DNA from: Asaia bogorensis
Lineage (GTDB): Bacteria > Pseudomonadota > Alphaproteobacteria > Acetobacterales > Acetobacteraceae
DNA: 14,729 nt
Assembly (NCBI GenBank): GCA_945873675.1
Contig: CAMCEP010000040.1
Span: 1-14,729 of the forward strand
Reading direction: 5' to 3'
The notes under the pieces were generated by a model that did not search any database, was not told the origin of the DNA, and was given only the letters and a program-made list of their open reading frames with translations. Shown one piece after another: positions 1 to 6,933 of the stretch (position 1 is its first letter; each line of letters starts with the position of its first letter). The position numbers and the translations under genes are program-made.

Positions 1-3000
1 CGCAGCCCATTCAGCACGAGTGTTTGCTGCGTTTCAGCCAGCCCAATCTCCCAGGGCGAACCCGCATGCGTCAGCGATGTCAGCGGCGAAGCGCCCGTGC
101 CGCCCTCATAGCCCGAAATCGTCACGTGATCGGCCCGCGCCTTGGAAACGCCGGCCGCGACGGTGCCGACACCCACTTCTGAGACGAGCTTCACCGAAAT
201 CCGCGCGCGCTTGTTCACGTTTTTCAGATCATGGATCAGCTGCGCCAAATCCTCGATCGAATAAATATCGTGATGCGGCGGCGGCGAAATTAGCCCAACG
301 CCGGGCGTGGAATGCCGCACACGCGCGATGTTCTTATCCACCTTATGGCCCGGAAGCTGTCCGCCTTCACCAGGCTTCGCCCCTTGCGCCATCTTGATCT
401 GAATATCATCGGCATTGACCAGATATTCCGCCGTCACGCCAAAGCGGCCGGACGCCACCTGCTTGATGGCGGAACGCATGGAATCGCCATTCGGCATGGG
501 CGTGAAGCGATCCGCTTCCTCACCGCCTTCGCCGGTATTGGAACGCCCGCCGATGCGGTTCATGGCGATGGCAAGCGTGGTATGCGCTTCCCGGCTGATG
601 GAACCAAGGCTCATCGCACCAGTCGCGAAGCGCTTCACGATCTCATGCGCCGGTTCAACTTCCTCAAGCGGGATCGGCTGTTCAGCGAGTTTGAATTCCA
701 ACAACCCGCGGATCGTCAGCAGACGACGGCTTTGATCGTTGATGGTCTTGGCGAAATCCTTGTAGCGATCCGCTGAATTGCCGCGCACGGCGTGTTGCAG
801 GTTGGAAACGCTCTCGGACGTCCAGGCGTGATCCTCACCACGCAGCCGCAGCGCGTAATCACCGCCCACATCCAACAAATCACGATAGATCGGGTTGTCG
901 CCAAAGGCCGCCTGATGGCGCTGCACGGCTTCTGCCGCAATTTCGGCAATGCCAACCCCTTCAATCGTGGTCGCAGTACCTGTGAAGTATTTTTCGATGA
1001 AGCTTGTGGAAAGCCCAACCGCATCGAAGATTTGCGCGCCGCAATAGGATTGATAGGTGCTGATGCCCATCTTGGACATCACCTTCATCACGCCCTTGCC
1101 AATCGCCTTGATGAAGTTCTTCTGCACCTCATAAGGCTTCAGCTTCATATCCACGCGTTGGCGGATTTGTTCCAGCGTTTCAAAGGCAAGATACGGGTTC
1201 ACCGCTTCCGCGCCATAACCGGCCAGCACGCAGAAATGATGCACCTGCCGCGCTTCACCAGTTTCCACCACAAGCCCGGTGGAAGTCCGCAAGCCCTGGC
1301 GGATCAGATGATGATGCACTGCCGCAGTCGCGAGCAACGACGGAATAGCAATGCGATCAGCCGATACCGCGCGGTCCGACAGCACCAGAATGTTATGGCC
1401 CGCCAGCACCGCTTCCGTGGCGGCCGAGCACAATTTTTCCAGCGCCGGCGCCAGCCCATCGGCGCCATCCTTGGCGGGCCAGGTGGCGTCCAGCGTCTGG
1501 GTGCGGAAGGCATCGCCCGCCAGCGCCTTGATGCCCCTGATCTTCGCCAGATCCTCATTGGTCAGGATCGGTTGCGCCACTTCCAGACGGTAATGATGGC
1601 CAGCCTGCCGCCCGAGCAGATTGGGCCGCGGCCCGATCATGGACACGAGCGACATAACCAATTCCTCGCGGATCGGATCAATCGGCGGATTGGTGACCTG
1701 CGCGAAATTCTGCTTGAAGTAATGGAACAGCAGCTTGGATTTATTGGACAGCACCGCAAGCGGCGTATCGGTCCCCATGGAACCTATCGGGTCATCCCCG
1801 TCACGGCCCATCGGTTCCAGGAAGAAATTGAGATCTTCCTGCGTATAGCCGAAAGCCTGCTGATCGCGCAGCAATCCCTTGGTATCCTGTGTGCGCTCCA
1901 TCGGCATTTCCGCCGGCACACCGGGCAGTTCTTCCAGCTTGAACTGCGTGTTCTTCAGCCATTCAGCATAGGGGTGTTCGCTGGCAAGCTTCTGCTTGAT
2001 TTCGGCATCATCAATGATGCGCCCTGCATCCAAATCAATCAGCAGCATCCGGCCTGGCTGAAGGCGCCATTTGTGGCGGATGCTTTCCTCGGGGATAGGC
2101 AGCACGCCCACTTCGGATGCCAAGACAACCTTGTCATCATTGGTGATGATGTAGCGCGCGGGGCGCAGGCCGTTGCGGTCCAAGGTGGCGCCAATCTGGC
2201 GGCCGTCAGTGAAGGCAATGGCGGCCGGCCCATCCCAGGGTTCCATCAGCGCGGCGTGGTATTCGTAGAAAGCGCGCCGATCCGCATCCATCAGCGGATT
2301 ACCCGCCCAGGCTTCCGGGATCAGCATCATCATGGCATGCGAAAGCGAATAACCACCCGCCACCAGGATTTCCAAGGCGTTATCAATGCAGGCGGTATCC
2401 GATTGGCCATGCGGTATCAGCGGCCACATCTTGTCCAAATCCGGCCCGAGCAACGGCGAAGACATGGACCCGCGCCGCGCATACATCCAATTCACATTGC
2501 CGCGCACCGTATTGATTTCGCCATTATGCGCAAGGAAGCGATAAGGGTGCGCCAACTTCCAGGACGGGAAGGTATTGGTCGAAAAGCGCTGATGCACCAA
2601 GGCAAGCGCGCTTTCCGTCAGCGGGTTGCGCAGATCATCATAGAAGCTGCCAACCTGCCCCGCGAGCAGCAACCCCTTATAGACCACCGTGCGCGTGGAG
2701 AAGGACGGCATATACAAATCAGCGCTCGCCGGCAGCCCCTTGGCGCTGGCCAATTCGCGGAACTTGTTCAGCGCCTGCTTGCGGATCGTCAGGATCTTAC
2801 GCTCAAACGCGTCCTGATCCTTGATGCTGTCGCTGGCGGCAATGATCGCCTGGCGGATCACCGGCATGCTGGCAATCACGGCCTTGCCGAGGCCATCCAA
2901 AGTGGTCGGGACTTCGCGCCAGCCGACCAGGGTCTGCCGTTCGGCAGTCACATAGCCCTCAATGCTTTGGATCGCGACCGCGCGGGAAGCCTCATCCTGC

Positions 3001-3293
3001 GGCAGGAAGCACATGGCCACCGCATAGCGGCCAGGCGCCGGCAGGGTCTTGCCCTGGCCTTCGGCCCAGTGGCGGAGCAGCTTGTCGGGCATCTGGATCA
3101 GGCAGCCCGCGCCATCCCCCATCAGCGGGTCAGCGCCCACCGCGCCGCGATGGTCCAGATTGACCAGGATTTGCAGGCCTTGGCGGATGATATCATTCGA
3201 CTTTCGGCCCTTGATATCCGCAATGAAGCCAACGCCGCAGGCGTCATGCTCGTTCCGGGGATCGTAAAGGCCTTGCGCTTCGGGCAGTCCCAT
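1..3293 (-). CDS. gltB: Glutamate synthase [NADPH] large subunit, partial (C-terminus beyond left edge)
   Basis: GltB takes the amide nitrogen of glutamine and transfers it to 2-oxoglutarate, making two glutamates with electrons from NADPH via the small subunit GltD. The minus frame is open from the ATG at 3293 to the left edge (about 1,097 codons; complete bacterial GltB is about 1,500 residues). Residues 16-23 read HDACGVGF, so Cys19 is the expected N-terminal nucleophile of the class II glutaminase after an 18-residue propeptide. Further landmarks are LVHQRFSTNTFPSW and AHNGEINT in the glutaminase domain, then GGRSNTGEGGE and KPGEGGQLPGHKV in the FMN-binding synthase domain. The last codons read TLVLNGLR, just before the 3Fe-4S cysteines expected in this family, so those and the GXGXG domain are not in view. 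An in-frame TGA lies 15 bp upstream of the ATG, which fixes the start. No frameshift was seen. Confidence 0.97.
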   Translation of the reverse strand, partial: MGLPEAQGLYDPRNEHDACGVGFIADIKGRKSNDIIRQGLQILVNLDHRGAVGADPLMGDGAGCLIQMPDKLLRHWAEGQGKTLPAPGRYAVAMCFLPQDEASRAVAIQSIEGYVTAERQTLVGWREVPTTLDGLGKAVIASMPVIRQAIIAASDSIKDQDAFERKILTIRKQALNKFRELASAKGLPASADLYMPSFSTRTVVYKGLLLAGQVGSFYDDLRNPLTESALALVHQRFSTNTFPSWKLAHPYRFLAHNGEINTVRGNVNWMYARRGSMSSPLLGPDLDKMWPLIPHGQSDTACIDNALEILVAGGYSLSHAMMMLIPEAWAGNPLMDADRRAFYEYHAALMEPWDGPAAIAFTDGRQIGATLDRNGLRPARYIITNDDKVVLASEVGVLPIPEESIRHKWRLQPGRMLLIDLDAGRIIDDAEIKQKLASEHPYAEWLKNTQFKLEELPGVPAEMPMERTQDTKGLLRDQQAFGYTQEDLNFFLEPMGRDGDDPIGSMGTDTPLAVLSNKSKLLFHYFKQNFAQVTNPPIDPIREELVMSLVSMIGPRPNLLGRQAGHHYRLEVAQPILTNEDLAKIRGIKALAGDAFRTQTLDATWPAKDGADGLAPALEKLCSAATEAVLAGHNILVLSDRAVSADRIAIPSLLATAAVHHHLIRQGLRTSTGLVVETGEARQVHHFCVLAGYGAEAVNPYLAFETLEQIRQRVDMKLKPYEVQKNFIKAIGKGVMKVMSKMGISTYQSYCGAQIFDAVGLSTSFIEKYFTGTATTIEGVGIAEIAAEAVQRHQAAFGDNPIYRDLLDVGGDYALRLRGEDHAWTSESVSNLQHAVRGNSADRYKDFAKTINDQSRRLLTIRGLLEFKLAEQPIPLEEVEPAHEIVKRFATGAMSLGSISREAHTTLAIAMNRIGGRSNTGEGGEEADRFTPMPNGDSMRSAIKQVASGRFGVTAEYLVNADDIQIKMAQGAKPGEGGQLPGHKVDKNIARVRHSTPGVGLISPPPHHDIYSIEDLAQLIHDLKNVNKRARISVKLVSEVGVGTVAAGVSKARADHVTISGYEGGTGASPLTSLTHAGSPWEIGLAETQQTLVLNGL

Positions 3294-3478
3294 ATCTTTC
3301 GCTCTTCAATGCTCCGCCGGGGTCAATACCCCTGGCCAGCCCCTCTATATAGGGCGAGGGGCGTCTTTAATTCAGAGTTGCGCTTTGCGCCAGCAGGGCT
3401 TTGGGAGTTTTCCAGCCCCCTGGCCGGAAGGGGCCTTTTCCCTTGACGCAGCCCGCGCCGGGACGGAAAGCTTCCCCC
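3294..3478. promoter_or_regulatory. Divergent intergenic region between gltB and mmcB
   Basis: This 185-bp gap must carry the promoters of both gltB (minus) and mmcB (plus). I see no ORF or RNA gene in it. The most promoter-like piece is an AT core CTATAT at 3345-3350, inside the near-palindrome at 3341-3354, in otherwise GC-rich sequence. No convincing -35 box stands at the right distance on either strand. A TTGACG at 3443-3448 faces mmcB but has no -10 partner. A small AAGGG/CCCTT inverted pair lies around 3428-3444. I found no GTTC or GAAC tetramer anywhere in the gap, so the usual alphaproteobacterial LexA box (GTTC-N7-GTTC) is absent. Confidence 0.5.
3341..3354. promoter_or_regulatory. 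Near-palindrome with TATA core, possible -10 region or operator
   Basis: The sequence CCCTCTATATAGGG has 4-bp arms CCCT/AGGG around a TATA centre with one mismatched pair. It lies 48 bp upstream of the gltB ATG and 125 bp upstream of the mmcB ATG. CTATAT resembles alphaproteobacterial -10 boxes, but no good -35 was found, so the promoter reading is weak. A sequence of the same design stands at 12569-12582, in the only other divergent gap of the window. Confidence 0.3.
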
Positions 3479-3949
3479 ATGGACAAGATCACCGCCGCCC
3501 TTCGGGCAAATCGCATCGTGCGCGCCGCCATGCGCCACTGCGCGCTGGCCGGCTGGGCGCCGGTGGCGCAAATGCCGCTGCCGGATAGCCGGCGGCCCGA
3601 TATCATCGCGCTGACCGATAATGGCAGCTTCATCGCCATTGAAGTGAAATCCACCGCCGAGGATTTCCGCTCGGACGAGAAATGGCAGGATTATCGGGAT
3701 TGGTGCGACCAGCTCTATTTTGCCGTGGACATGGATTTCCCACGGGAAATCATCCCGGAAGATGTCGGGCTGCTGGTGACGGATAGGCTGGAAGTGGCCG
3801 TTATCCGCGACGCACCGCTGATGCGGCTTTCACCGCCGCGCCGCCGCGCGTTATTGCACCGCTTCGCCGTGCTGGCCGCCGGCCGCCTGGCCGCCCTGCA
3901 AGACCCGGATTCAGCGCGGGAAGTGAATGCCGCGCTCAAGCTGGAGTAG
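3479..3949 (+). CDS. mmcB: MmcB family DNA repair protein (PD-(D/E)XK nuclease fold)
   Basis: This 156-residue protein resembles the alphaproteobacterial MmcB family, named for mitomycin C sensitivity in Caulobacter, where the gene is SOS-regulated. The family has a PD-(D/E)XK nuclease-like fold, and its substrate is not well established. The motif is visible here: RRPDIIAL supplies Asp41 and AIEVKST supplies Glu55 and Lys57. It is followed by a Trp- and Asp-rich stretch (DEKWQDYRDWCDQLYF) typical of the family. The ATG at 3479 is preferred over an in-frame ATG at 3401 because the upstream 26 codons are Pro/Gly/Arg-rich and unlike the family, and GGAAAG lies 8 nt before 3479. It is transcribed divergently from gltB and convergently with hldE. 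Assignment is from motifs and overall resemblance; nuclease activity is inference. Confidence 0.88.
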   Translation: MDKITAALRANRIVRAAMRHCALAGWAPVAQMPLPDSRRPDIIALTDNGSFIAIEVKSTAEDFRSDEKWQDYRDWCDQLYFAVDMDFPREIIPEDVGLLVTDRLEVAVIRDAPLMRLSPPRRRALLHRFAVLAAGRLAALQDPDSAREVNAALKLE

Positions 3950-3961
3950 AGGGACGTTTTT

Positions 3962-4011
3962 GATCGCATTTTCCGAGCCGCCAAGTGAAGCCACTTGGCT
4001 TGAAAATGCTC
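3962..4011. repeat. Palindromic repeat element, copy 1 (imperfect hairpin)
   Basis: A 50-bp unit lies between the convergent genes mmcB and hldE. The inner stem is GCCAAGTG (3980-3987) with CACTTGGC (3992-3999) around the 4-nt loop AAGC. The outer stem is GCATTTTC (3966-3973) with GAAAATGC (4002-4009). The two stems are joined by an asymmetric internal loop of 6 nt (CGAGCC) on one side and TT on the other. It matches copy 2 (4020-4069) at 48 of 50 positions. Its location beyond both stop codons would suit a two-way transcription terminator or a REP/RUP-like dispersed element. There is no clean T-run directly after the stem, which argues against a classical intrinsic terminator. Confidence 0.85.
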
Positions 4012-4019
4012 GGTTTTAC

Positions 4020-4069
4020 GATCGCATTTTCCGAGCCGCCAAGTGTCGCCACTTGGCTTGAAAATGCTC
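4020..4069. repeat. Palindromic repeat element, copy 2 (imperfect hairpin)
   Basis: This is the second copy of the 50-bp element, in the same orientation and starting exactly 58 bp after copy 1 (8 bp between the two). The inner stem is GCCAAGTG (4038-4045) with CACTTGGC (4050-4057), here with loop TCGC. The outer stem is GCATTTTC (4024-4031) with GAAAATGC (4060-4067). Both differences from copy 1 fall in the loop; both stems are unchanged. The last two bases overlap the TGA stop codon of hldE (4068-4070), so this copy sits directly at the 3' end of that gene. Confidence 0.85.
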
Positions 4070-5540
4070 AGCCCTTCATCCGCGCAACCGTCGCGGTAGT
4101 GCTATTGCCCGGCAGCAATTCAGCAAGCTTCACCTGCCCGCCATAGCCCTGCACAATCTCGGCCCCCACCACGGTTTCCACCGTGTAATCGGCGCCCTTC
4201 ACCAGCACTTCGGGCTGAAACAGCCGGATCAATTCCAGCGGCGTTTCTTCATCGAAAACCGTGACGCAATCCACGGTGGCGAGTGATGCCAACACGGCCG
4301 CGCGCGCCGCTTCATTCTGAATGGGCCGCGCCGGACCTTTCAGGCGCTTCACGCTGTCATCGCTGTTCAGCCCCACCACCAGCCGGTCGCACCAGGACCG
4401 CGACTGTTCCAACAAATGCACGTGACCGGGGTGCAGAAGATCAAAGCAGCCATTGGTGAAGCCAACCCGCCAGCCGCGCCGGCGCCAGCGTTCCACCTGT
4501 TCCAAGGCGGCCGAGCGCGACATCACCTTACGCAGCGCCCCGCGTTCCGGGCCAAGTGCTTCCAGGATTTCCTCTTCCCGCGTCACCGCGGTGCCAACCT
4601 TACCCACCGCAATGCCCGCGGCGATATTGGCCAGCCGCACGGCAACAGCCAGCGGCAGCTTGGCGCCTAGCCCGGCAGCGATGGTGGCGACAACCGTATC
4701 CCCCGCGCCAGAGACATCCTGCACTTCGGCGGCTTCCGCCGGGAAATGATGCAGCTTGTCGCCTTCCAAAAGTGTCATGCCGTCTTCGCTGCGTGTCACC
4801 AGCACGGCGCCAAAGCCATGCGCGTCGCGCAGCGCACGCAAGGCGGCGACGATGTTTTCTTCCGTATCCACCGGCATGCCGGTCGCTTCCGCGAGTTCCA
4901 CCCGGTTCGGCGTCACCAAATCAGCCCCAGCATAGCGGCTGTAATCGCGCCCCTTGGGGTCCACCACCACGCGCCGGCCCGCTGCCCGCGCCGCCTGAAT
5001 CAGCCGCGCGGCTGTATCGCCCACCAGCACACCCTTGCCGTAATCGGACAGCACCATCACCGTGGTGGCGGCGGCCGCATCGCCGGCAATCCGCACCAGC
5101 CGATCAGCAAGGCGCTGCTGGATGGGTGCCACTTCTTCGTGATCCGCGCGCAGCATGTGCTGGCCATTGGCCAGAAAGCGCGTCTTCGTCGTGGTGGCGC
5201 GCCCGGTTTGCACCAGCAACCAGGGCTCAACTCCCGGCTGCCCGCCGATCAACCCGGTCAGGTCACTGCCGGCCTGGTCATCGCCCACCACGGAAACAAA
5301 GGCCACCGCCGCGCCAAGCGCCGTCAGGTTGCGCACCACATTGCCGGCACCGCCCGGCATGGCGATTTCGCGTTCCACCGTCAGCACCGGCACCGGCGCT
5401 TCCGGGCTGATGCGCTGCGCCCGGCCATAAACATAGCGGTCCAGCATGGCATCGCCCACCACCAGCACCGAGGCACGGCGGAGCTGCCGCGCCGCGGCCA
5501 TCAATTCAGCAATGGGGGTTTCGACCAAGGGACGATCCAT
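4068..5540 (-). CDS. hldE: Bifunctional heptose-7-phosphate kinase / heptose-1-phosphate adenylyltransferase
   Basis: HldE (RfaE) carries out two cytoplasmic steps in making ADP-heptose for the LPS inner core: phosphorylation of D-glycero-D-manno-heptose 7-phosphate at C1, then adenylyl transfer to heptose 1-phosphate. The 490-residue protein has an N-terminal PfkB/ribokinase domain (about 1-330) with GGAGNVVRNLTALGA at 63-77 and DVSGAGDT at 275-282, Asp281 being the expected catalytic base. The C-terminal cytidylyltransferase-like domain (about 355-490) has NGCFDLLHPGHVHLLEQ starting at 363 and ends with the NSTTATV motif. Length and order match fused HldE enzymes. The ATG at 5540 is chosen over an in-frame ATG at 5600 because AAGAAAGG stands 7 nt upstream and the family starts there. 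Its 3' end abuts the tandem palindromes. It may share transcripts with the upstream pmbA, 67 bp away. Confidence 0.96.
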   Translation of the reverse strand: MDRPLVETPIAELMAAARQLRRASVLVVGDAMLDRYVYGRAQRISPEAPVPVLTVEREIAMPGGAGNVVRNLTALGAAVAFVSVVGDDQAGSDLTGLIGGQPGVEPWLLVQTGRATTTKTRFLANGQHMLRADHEEVAPIQQRLADRLVRIAGDAAAATTVMVLSDYGKGVLVGDTAARLIQAARAAGRRVVVDPKGRDYSRYAGADLVTPNRVELAEATGMPVDTEENIVAALRALRDAHGFGAVLVTRSEDGMTLLEGDKLHHFPAEAAEVQDVSGAGDTVVATIAAGLGAKLPLAVAVRLANIAAGIAVGKVGTAVTREEEILEALGPERGALRKVMSRSAALEQVERWRRRGWRVGFTNGCFDLLHPGHVHLLEQSRSWCDRLVVGLNSDDSVKRLKGPARPIQNEAARAAVLASLATVDCVTVFDEETPLELIRLFQPEVLVKGADYTVETVVGAEIVQGYGGQVKLAELLPGNSTTATVARMKG

Positions 5541-5561
5541 CGGGGCGCCTTTCTTACAGAT

Positions 5562-5574
5562 TTGGGTAACCCAA
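5562..5574. promoter_or_regulatory. Perfect inverted repeat in the hldE leader
   Basis: TTGGGTAACCCAA is a perfect 6-bp inverted repeat around a single central base. It lies 21 bp upstream of the hldE ATG, in the 67-bp gap after pmbA. It could be an operator half-site pair or a chance palindrome. A hairpin with a 1-nt loop is not sterically sensible, so a protein-binding site is the more likely reading. No matching copy was noticed elsewhere in the window. Confidence 0.3.
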
Positions 5575-5607
5575 GCGCCTGCCGGGACGCAAGCTTTCAA
5601 TGGCGGC

Positions 5608-6933
5608 TCACGCCCCCGCCAGGGTCAGCCCCTCAACCCGAAGGGTCGGGCAATCTGTCCCGCGCCGGAAGACCAGATCATTCGCGGCGGTCAGGTTCAG
5701 AAAGATCTGCTTCAGATTGCCAGCAACCGTGATCTCACTCACCGCTTCCGCCAGCACCCCATCCCGGATCATGAAGCCCGCCGCGCCACGGCTATAGTCA
5801 CCCGTCACGCCATTGACGCCCATGCCGATCAATTCCGTGACATAGAGCCCTTCCTTGATATCAGCCATCAACGCCTCGGGGCTGAGCTTACCAGGGGAAA
5901 GCCAAAGATTGCTTTGCGCCGGGCCGGGCGGGCCGCCCGTGCCACGGCTGGCATGGCCGGTGGAAGCCAAGCCCAATTGCCGGGCGCTGCGCCAATCCAT
6001 GATCCAGCTTGTCAGCACGCCATCCTGCACAATGGCGCGGGCCTCACCCGGCATGCCTTCCCCATCAAAGGGGCGGGAACGCAGGCCGCGCTTGCGCGTC
6101 GGGTCATCATGCACCGTCAGACCCTTGGGCAGGATTTGCTGGCCCATGGAATCTTTAAGGAAGGACGTGCCGCGCGCCACTGCCGCACCATTGATGGCGC
6201 CCAGCAAATGCCCAAGGATGGAACCAGAAACGCGCGGGTCCAGCACCACCGGAATGCGCGCGGTTTTGGCGCGCACCGGGTTCAACCGACGCACTGCCTT
6301 TTCCGCCGCCACGCGCCCAACCAAGGCGGGGTCAGGCAAATCGGCCAGATAAACCGATTGCCAATAATCATAATCCCGCTCCATCCCCGTGCCCTCACCG
6401 GCGACAGCGGTCGCGGAAATGCCATGCGATGTGCGCGCATATTGCCCGGCGAAACCATTGGACGAAACCAGGGCAATCTCGGTCCGGCCCCAGCCGGCGC
6501 CGGCGCCTTCACTATTGGTGATGCCCTTCACCGCTAGCGCCGCTTCTTCCGCCAGCGCGGCGCGGGCCAAAAGGGCCTCGGCAGTGGGTTCAGTCGGGTC
6601 TTCCAAATCCAGCGCGCGGGCGGGAATGGCAACGGCTTCCGGCAGGCCGGCAAAGGGGTCTTCCGGCACCACGCGTGCCATCGCCACCGCACGTTCCGCC
6701 AAAGCGGCAAAGCCTCTTGGGTCCGGTTCCGTGGAAGCGACAATCGCCTGGCGCTTGCCGATGAATACCCGCAAGCCAAGATCGAGACTTTCGGACCGTT
6801 CCAGCTTTTCAATCGCCCCCAGGCGCCGATCCACGGAAAGCGAGGTTGAGGAAACCAGCAACGCATCCGCCGCATCCGCTCCCGCCGCGCGCGCGGCCTT
6901 GATCAGATCAGCAAGCGCATCCAGCCGGTTCAT
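5608..6933 (-). CDS. pmbA: PmbA/TldE family metalloprotease-like subunit
   Basis: The 441-residue protein belongs to the TldD/PmbA family. PmbA (TldE) pairs with TldD to form a protease that matures microcin B17 and degrades CcdA in E. coli; its general role in alphaproteobacteria is not settled. The C-terminal part is characteristic: GMGVNGVTGDYSRGAAGF, then SEITVAGNLKQIFLNL and a closing VEGLTLAGA. No HExxxH metal-binding motif is present, which places it with the non-catalytic partner TldE rather than TldD. Length is close to the about 450 residues of E. coli PmbA. The ATG at 6931-6933 overlaps the TGA of the upstream M16 gene (ATGA), and GGAGAAG lies 8 nt before it within that gene's last codons, so the two are probably translationally coupled. 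No tldD is in the window. Confidence 0.93.
   Translation of the reverse strand: MNRLDALADLIKAARAAGADAADALLVSSTSLSVDRRLGAIEKLERSESLDLGLRVFIGKRQAIVASTEPDPRGFAALAERAVAMARVVPEDPFAGLPEAVAIPARALDLEDPTEPTAEALLARAALAEEAALAVKGITNSEGAGAGWGRTEIALVSSNGFAGQYARTSHGISATAVAGEGTGMERDYDYWQSVYLADLPDPALVGRVAAEKAVRRLNPVRAKTARIPVVLDPRVSGSILGHLLGAINGAAVARGTSFLKDSMGQQILPKGLTVHDDPTRKRGLRSRPFDGEGMPGEARAIVQDGVLTSWIMDWRSARQLGLASTGHASRGTGGPPGPAQSNLWLSPGKLSPEALMADIKEGLYVTELIGMGVNGVTGDYSRGAAGFMIRDGVLAEAVSEITVAGNLKQIFLNLTAANDLVFRRGTDCPTLRVEGLTLAGA

Noticed and set aside
792..3446. Plus-strand ORF of 884 codons opposite gltB
   Set aside because: It is the mirror frame of a clear GltB coding sequence. The translation is His/Arg/Gln-rich, has no recognisable domain, and is explained by GC-rich codon use that leaves antisense frames free of stops.
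3401..3478. Longer mmcB start at 3401
   Set aside because: The added 26 residues are Pro/Gly-rich and unlike the family, while the ATG at 3479 has a ribosome binding site and starts a typical MmcB sequence.
3962..4069. Possible two-repeat CRISPR array
   Set aside because: There are only two units, the intervening stretch is 8 bp, the whole 50-bp unit is palindromic, and no cas gene is in the window.
3962..4069. Classical intrinsic terminators
   Set aside because: Stems are strong, but no T-run directly follows either on either strand, and the outer stem is separated by an asymmetric internal loop. A termination role remains possible but is not shown.
5446..6537. Plus-strand ORF of 363 codons opposite hldE and pmbA
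   Set aside because: It spans parts of two well-supported minus-strand genes, has biased Arg/His/Pro composition and shows no domain, so it is an antisense shadow.
5608..6933. TldD identity for the PmbA-like gene
   Set aside because: No HExxxH motif is present, and the C-terminal blocks match PmbA/TldE.
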